Below, in pieces: positions 5,177 to 6,636 of a DNA stretch of 6,636 bases. Under the pieces are notes generated by a model that was given only the letters and a program-made list of their open reading frames with translations, was not told the DNA's origin and ran no database searches. Both the position numbers and the translations under genes were made by a program. Position 1 is the stretch's first letter, and each line of letters begins with the position of its first letter. Source of the DNA: Gammaproteobacteria bacterium (lineage in GTDB: Bacteria; Pseudomonadota; Gammaproteobacteria; Granulosicoccales; Granulosicoccaceae); assembly GCA_019634245.1 (NCBI GenBank), contig JAHQVR010000113.1, positions 1-6,636 of the forward strand. Direction: 5' to 3'.

Positions 5177-5782
5177 AATTCGCATTTCGAATATATTGTC
5201 AACAACGCAGTAATCATAGTAGCCGAGCCTGGCTATCGGTTTGATACGAGGTATATCAATCTTTCCATCTGAACCGATGAACTCATTCTTCACATGGATT
5301 CTAGCCACCTCTGCAAACACCACATCGACGCCACCAACCGGACTGTTTCCGCGAAGGTGTTGCGAGGACAAATAACGACATTCAAAATGGCACGGTGATT
5401 CCATTACACGTGCCCCAGGCGCATCCACACAGGTGTCCTTGGTAATGCCTGCTTCTTCAAATTCGTCGACATCTGCAGAGAAAGCCTGCGCGGATTTATT
5501 AACAGCTTCGCGTAATTCCCAGGTAGCCATGTTCCACACAAACCATCCGGTGTTTTCAGCGTTGACTACCGTGTCTTTGCGTCTGCCGTCTGGATAACGG
5601 TTCGCTGCAAACATGACCATTGGCGGATCGAACGTCAAATTTTGCCATTGACTATAAGGAGCAAGGTTATCAACACCATCGAGCGATACAGTCGAGAGCC
5701 AACCGATCGGTCTTGGTACGGTACAGCTTTTGAACGGATCGTACTTTATCGGTCGTTCATCGTGACGAGGGTCGTAGTGCAT
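5126..5782 (-). CDS. Flavin reductase-like FMN-binding split-barrel protein
   Basis: This 218-residue protein belongs to the flavin reductase-like domain family (DIM6/NTAB type), which binds FMN in a split beta-barrel and acts as an NAD(P)H:flavin reductase or stand-alone flavoenzyme. Signatures are PRPIGWLSTVSLDGVDNLAPYS (23-44, flavin-binding), DPPMVMFAANRYPDGRRKDT (52-71), WFVWNMATWELREAVN (80-95), VDEFEEAGIT (105-114), VMESPCHFEC (126-135) and RLGYYDYCVVD (185-195). The partner and substrate are unknown, and no monooxygenase component is nearby. The final 16 residues, PGGGAAADGLEGRKPE, are Gly/Ala-rich, lie beyond the usual family end, and fall exactly inside the 110-bp repeat, so the repeat may have donated or replaced the C-terminus. 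The start is chosen at MHYDPRHDER, with only a weak GGA about 8 nt upstream. The gene is divergent from the cupin gene, 142 bp away. Confidence 0.86.
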   Translation of the reverse strand: MHYDPRHDERPIKYDPFKSCTVPRPIGWLSTVSLDGVDNLAPYSQWQNLTFDPPMVMFAANRYPDGRRKDTVVNAENTGWFVWNMATWELREAVNKSAQAFSADVDEFEEAGITKDTCVDAPGARVMESPCHFECRYLSSQHLRGNSPVGGVDVVFAEVARIHVKNEFIGSDGKIDIPRIKPIARLGYYDYCVVDNIFEMRIPGGGAAADGLEGRKPE

Positions 5783-5805
5783 GTCAATATCCGACAGGTA
5801 TTCTG

Positions 5806-5833
5806 TTGACTGAATATATCCGATTGATGTAAT
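5806..5833 (+). promoter_or_regulatory. Candidate promoter for the cupin gene
   Basis: TTGACT (5806-5811) and TGTAAT (5828-5833) are each one mismatch from the sigma-70 consensus and are separated by 16 bp. Transcription would begin near 5840, giving a leader of about 85 nt that includes the inverted repeat at 5853-5872. It lies in the 142-bp gap shared with the divergent flavin-reductase gene. Confidence 0.45.
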
Positions 5834-5852
5834 TCAAACACCATTTATTTTG

Positions 5853-5872
5853 CAGTTGAGAATGATCAACTG
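5853..5872. promoter_or_regulatory. Inverted repeat in the cupin leader, possible operator
   Basis: CAGTTGA (5853-5859) and TCAACTG (5866-5872) are perfect 7-bp arms around a 6-nt spacer. The size fits a site for a dimeric repressor, and its place downstream of the candidate promoter would suit repression of the cupin gene. It could also control the divergent flavin-reductase gene. The hairpin it could form in RNA is small and has no T-run, so a terminator is unlikely. Confidence 0.4.
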
Positions 5873-5924
5873 GCCGGATATGGTATTGTAAAACCACTCA
5901 TTTCGAAAAGCCCAGTGAGATAGT

Positions 5925-6236
5925 ATGACTGATTTTCCTGTAATTGATGCAGACCCTGGTGTGACTCGTCAGGTCCTTGCAGATCACCCCGATCTTATGG
6001 TGGTTGCATTCAACTTCAAAAACAAAGGTGCGGAAGGTAAGCTACATAGCCATCCGCATATACAATCCACGTTTGTTGAGTCAGGACGTTTTTTGTTCTC
6101 TATCGATGGTCAGGAACGCGAGGTTGGGCCCGGAGACAGTTTCGTTATTCCAACGAATGTTGTTCATGGCTGTGTTTGTCAGGAACCAGGCAAATTGATT
6201 GACAGTTTTACACCTCGAAGAGATGACTTTCTTTAG
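5925..6236 (+). CDS. kdgF: KdgF-like cupin, uronate-linearising protein
   Basis: This 103-residue single-domain cupin closely resembles KdgF, which converts cyclic 4,5-unsaturated uronates released from pectin or alginate into their linear keto forms in the cytoplasm. Cupin motif 1 is HSHPHIQSTFVESGRF, with metal ligands His41, His43 and Gln47; Gln replaces the Glu of many cupins, as in KdgF. Motif 2 is PGDSFVIPTNVVHG, with His81. The end, LIDSFTPRRDDFL (91-103), matches the KdgF-type C-terminus, where an Asp helps catalysis. PGVTRQVL (11-18) also fits. A weak GTGAGA lies about 7 nt before the ATG. It converges on an SDR gene across a terminator, and this pairing fits uronate catabolism. General cupin assignment is certain; KdgF function is probable rather than proven. 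Confidence 0.82.
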   Translation: MTDFPVIDADPGVTRQVLADHPDLMVVAFNFKNKGAEGKLHSHPHIQSTFVESGRFLFSIDGQEREVGPGDSFVIPTNVVHGCVCQEPGKLIDSFTPRRDDFL

Positions 6237-6366
6237 TCAATAGCTTTGTAATAGAACTGTTAATTTAATAAATCGCAGCTACTGTGAAACAGCTAATGCT
6301 TCATCGTCGCTCAAGACGCAACAAGTTACTATCGTTTGTAGGCTTGTAGCAAAATATTCTGAAAAC

Positions 6367-6390
6367 AATGGCCCGCCGCGTCGGGCCATT
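6367..6390. terminator. Bidirectional intrinsic terminator
   Basis: AATGGCCCG (6367-6375) and CGGGCCATT (6382-6390) form a perfect 9-bp stem with a 6-nt loop, followed by TGTTT on the plus strand and GTTTTC on the minus strand. It lies between the converging cupin and SDR genes and can end both transcripts. The stretch 6237-6366 before it contains no gene or other signal that I can see. Confidence 0.85.
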
Positions 6391-6441
6391 TGTTTGGGTT
6401 GTTATTGTTAATTTGGCGTAGCTAAGTCAATAACAAATTAA

Positions 6442-6636
6442 TTAGCTAAACACCATTCCACCATTGATATCATAATTCGCTCCAGTCACAAACGCCGACT
6501 CGTCGCTAGCCAGGAAAGACACTAAATTGGCAACATCCTCTGGCACACCTTCTCGTTTGACAGGTGAAACGTTTGCTACATGCGTTCGCACCTCAGGTTT
6601 GGTGAAAACATTATGGAAATCAGTGTCGATCATACC
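6442..6636 (-). CDS. Short-chain dehydrogenase/reductase, C-terminal part (cut by window end)
   Basis: The last 64 residues and stop of a classical SDR (FabG-like, NAD(P)-dependent, cytoplasmic) are visible; the gene continues beyond the window, so the Met in GMIDTDFHN is internal. Hallmarks are the segment after the active site ([17 protein letters not shown]), the C-terminal helix [17 protein letters not shown], and the closing strand [16 protein letters not shown]. The Rossmann motif and the Ser-Tyr-Lys catalytic residues lie outside. SDRs with a similar FTKPEVR end occur, to my recollection, in alginate-degradation loci, where they reduce 4-deoxy-5-hexoseulose uronate to 2-keto-3-deoxygluconate. 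Together with the KdgF-like neighbour this makes a uronate reductase plausible, but any FabG-like oxidoreductase is possible. Confidence 0.88.
   Translation of the reverse strand, partial: GMIDTDFHNVFTKPEVRTHVANVSPVKREGVPEDVANLVSFLASDESAFVTGANYDINGGMVFS

Overview
The window reads as a chromosomal stretch from a free-living, probably marine, gammaproteobacterium with moderate GC. This is inferred from protein style, from the demethylase and uronate-catabolism genes, and from a HigBA module of proteobacterial type. No rRNA or other marker gene fixes the taxonomy. Most genes are ordinary metabolic enzymes. The centre (about 3.9-5.2 kb) is a small mosaic of mobile or degenerate pieces and is the most interesting part.

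Left part (1-3900): a complete Old-Yellow-Enzyme-type flavin/iron-sulfur oxidoreductase of the DgcA / N-methylproline demethylase family is on the plus strand. It converges on a minus-strand pair that is probably one transcript: a class I/II PLP aminotransferase followed 45 bp later by a VOC (glyoxalase-fold) protein. A three-copy 15-bp tandem repeat lies at the convergence point.

Centre (3939-5176): a higB-higA toxin-antitoxin operon lies between two 110-bp direct repeats that differ at 7 positions with no gaps by eye (period 1128 bp). The right repeat contains the last 16 codons and stop of an intact flavin-reductase-like gene; the left repeat carries the same coding tail without the gene. 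Between the repeats, besides higBA, are a fragment resembling the 3' part of tRNA-Ser, a stretch resembling the 3' end (domains V-VI) of a group II intron, and an antisense open frame for a one-helix membrane protein with no usable start codon. This looks like a scar of past insertion and recombination that now holds a toxin-antitoxin pair. The toxin has Cys where homologues have a conserved Tyr in the C-terminal Asp-Tyr-His.

Right part (5126-6636): the flavin-reductase gene (minus) is divergent from a KdgF-like cupin (plus). The cupin converges, across a strong bidirectional terminator hairpin, on the 3' end of a short-chain dehydrogenase cut by the window edge. KdgF linearises unsaturated uronates from pectin or alginate, and an SDR is the type of enzyme that reduces the product, so this end may be the edge of a uronate/alginate utilisation locus. 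I did not find a complete, clearly undescribed system; the leads are the repeat-bounded higBA unit and the hidden antisense frame.
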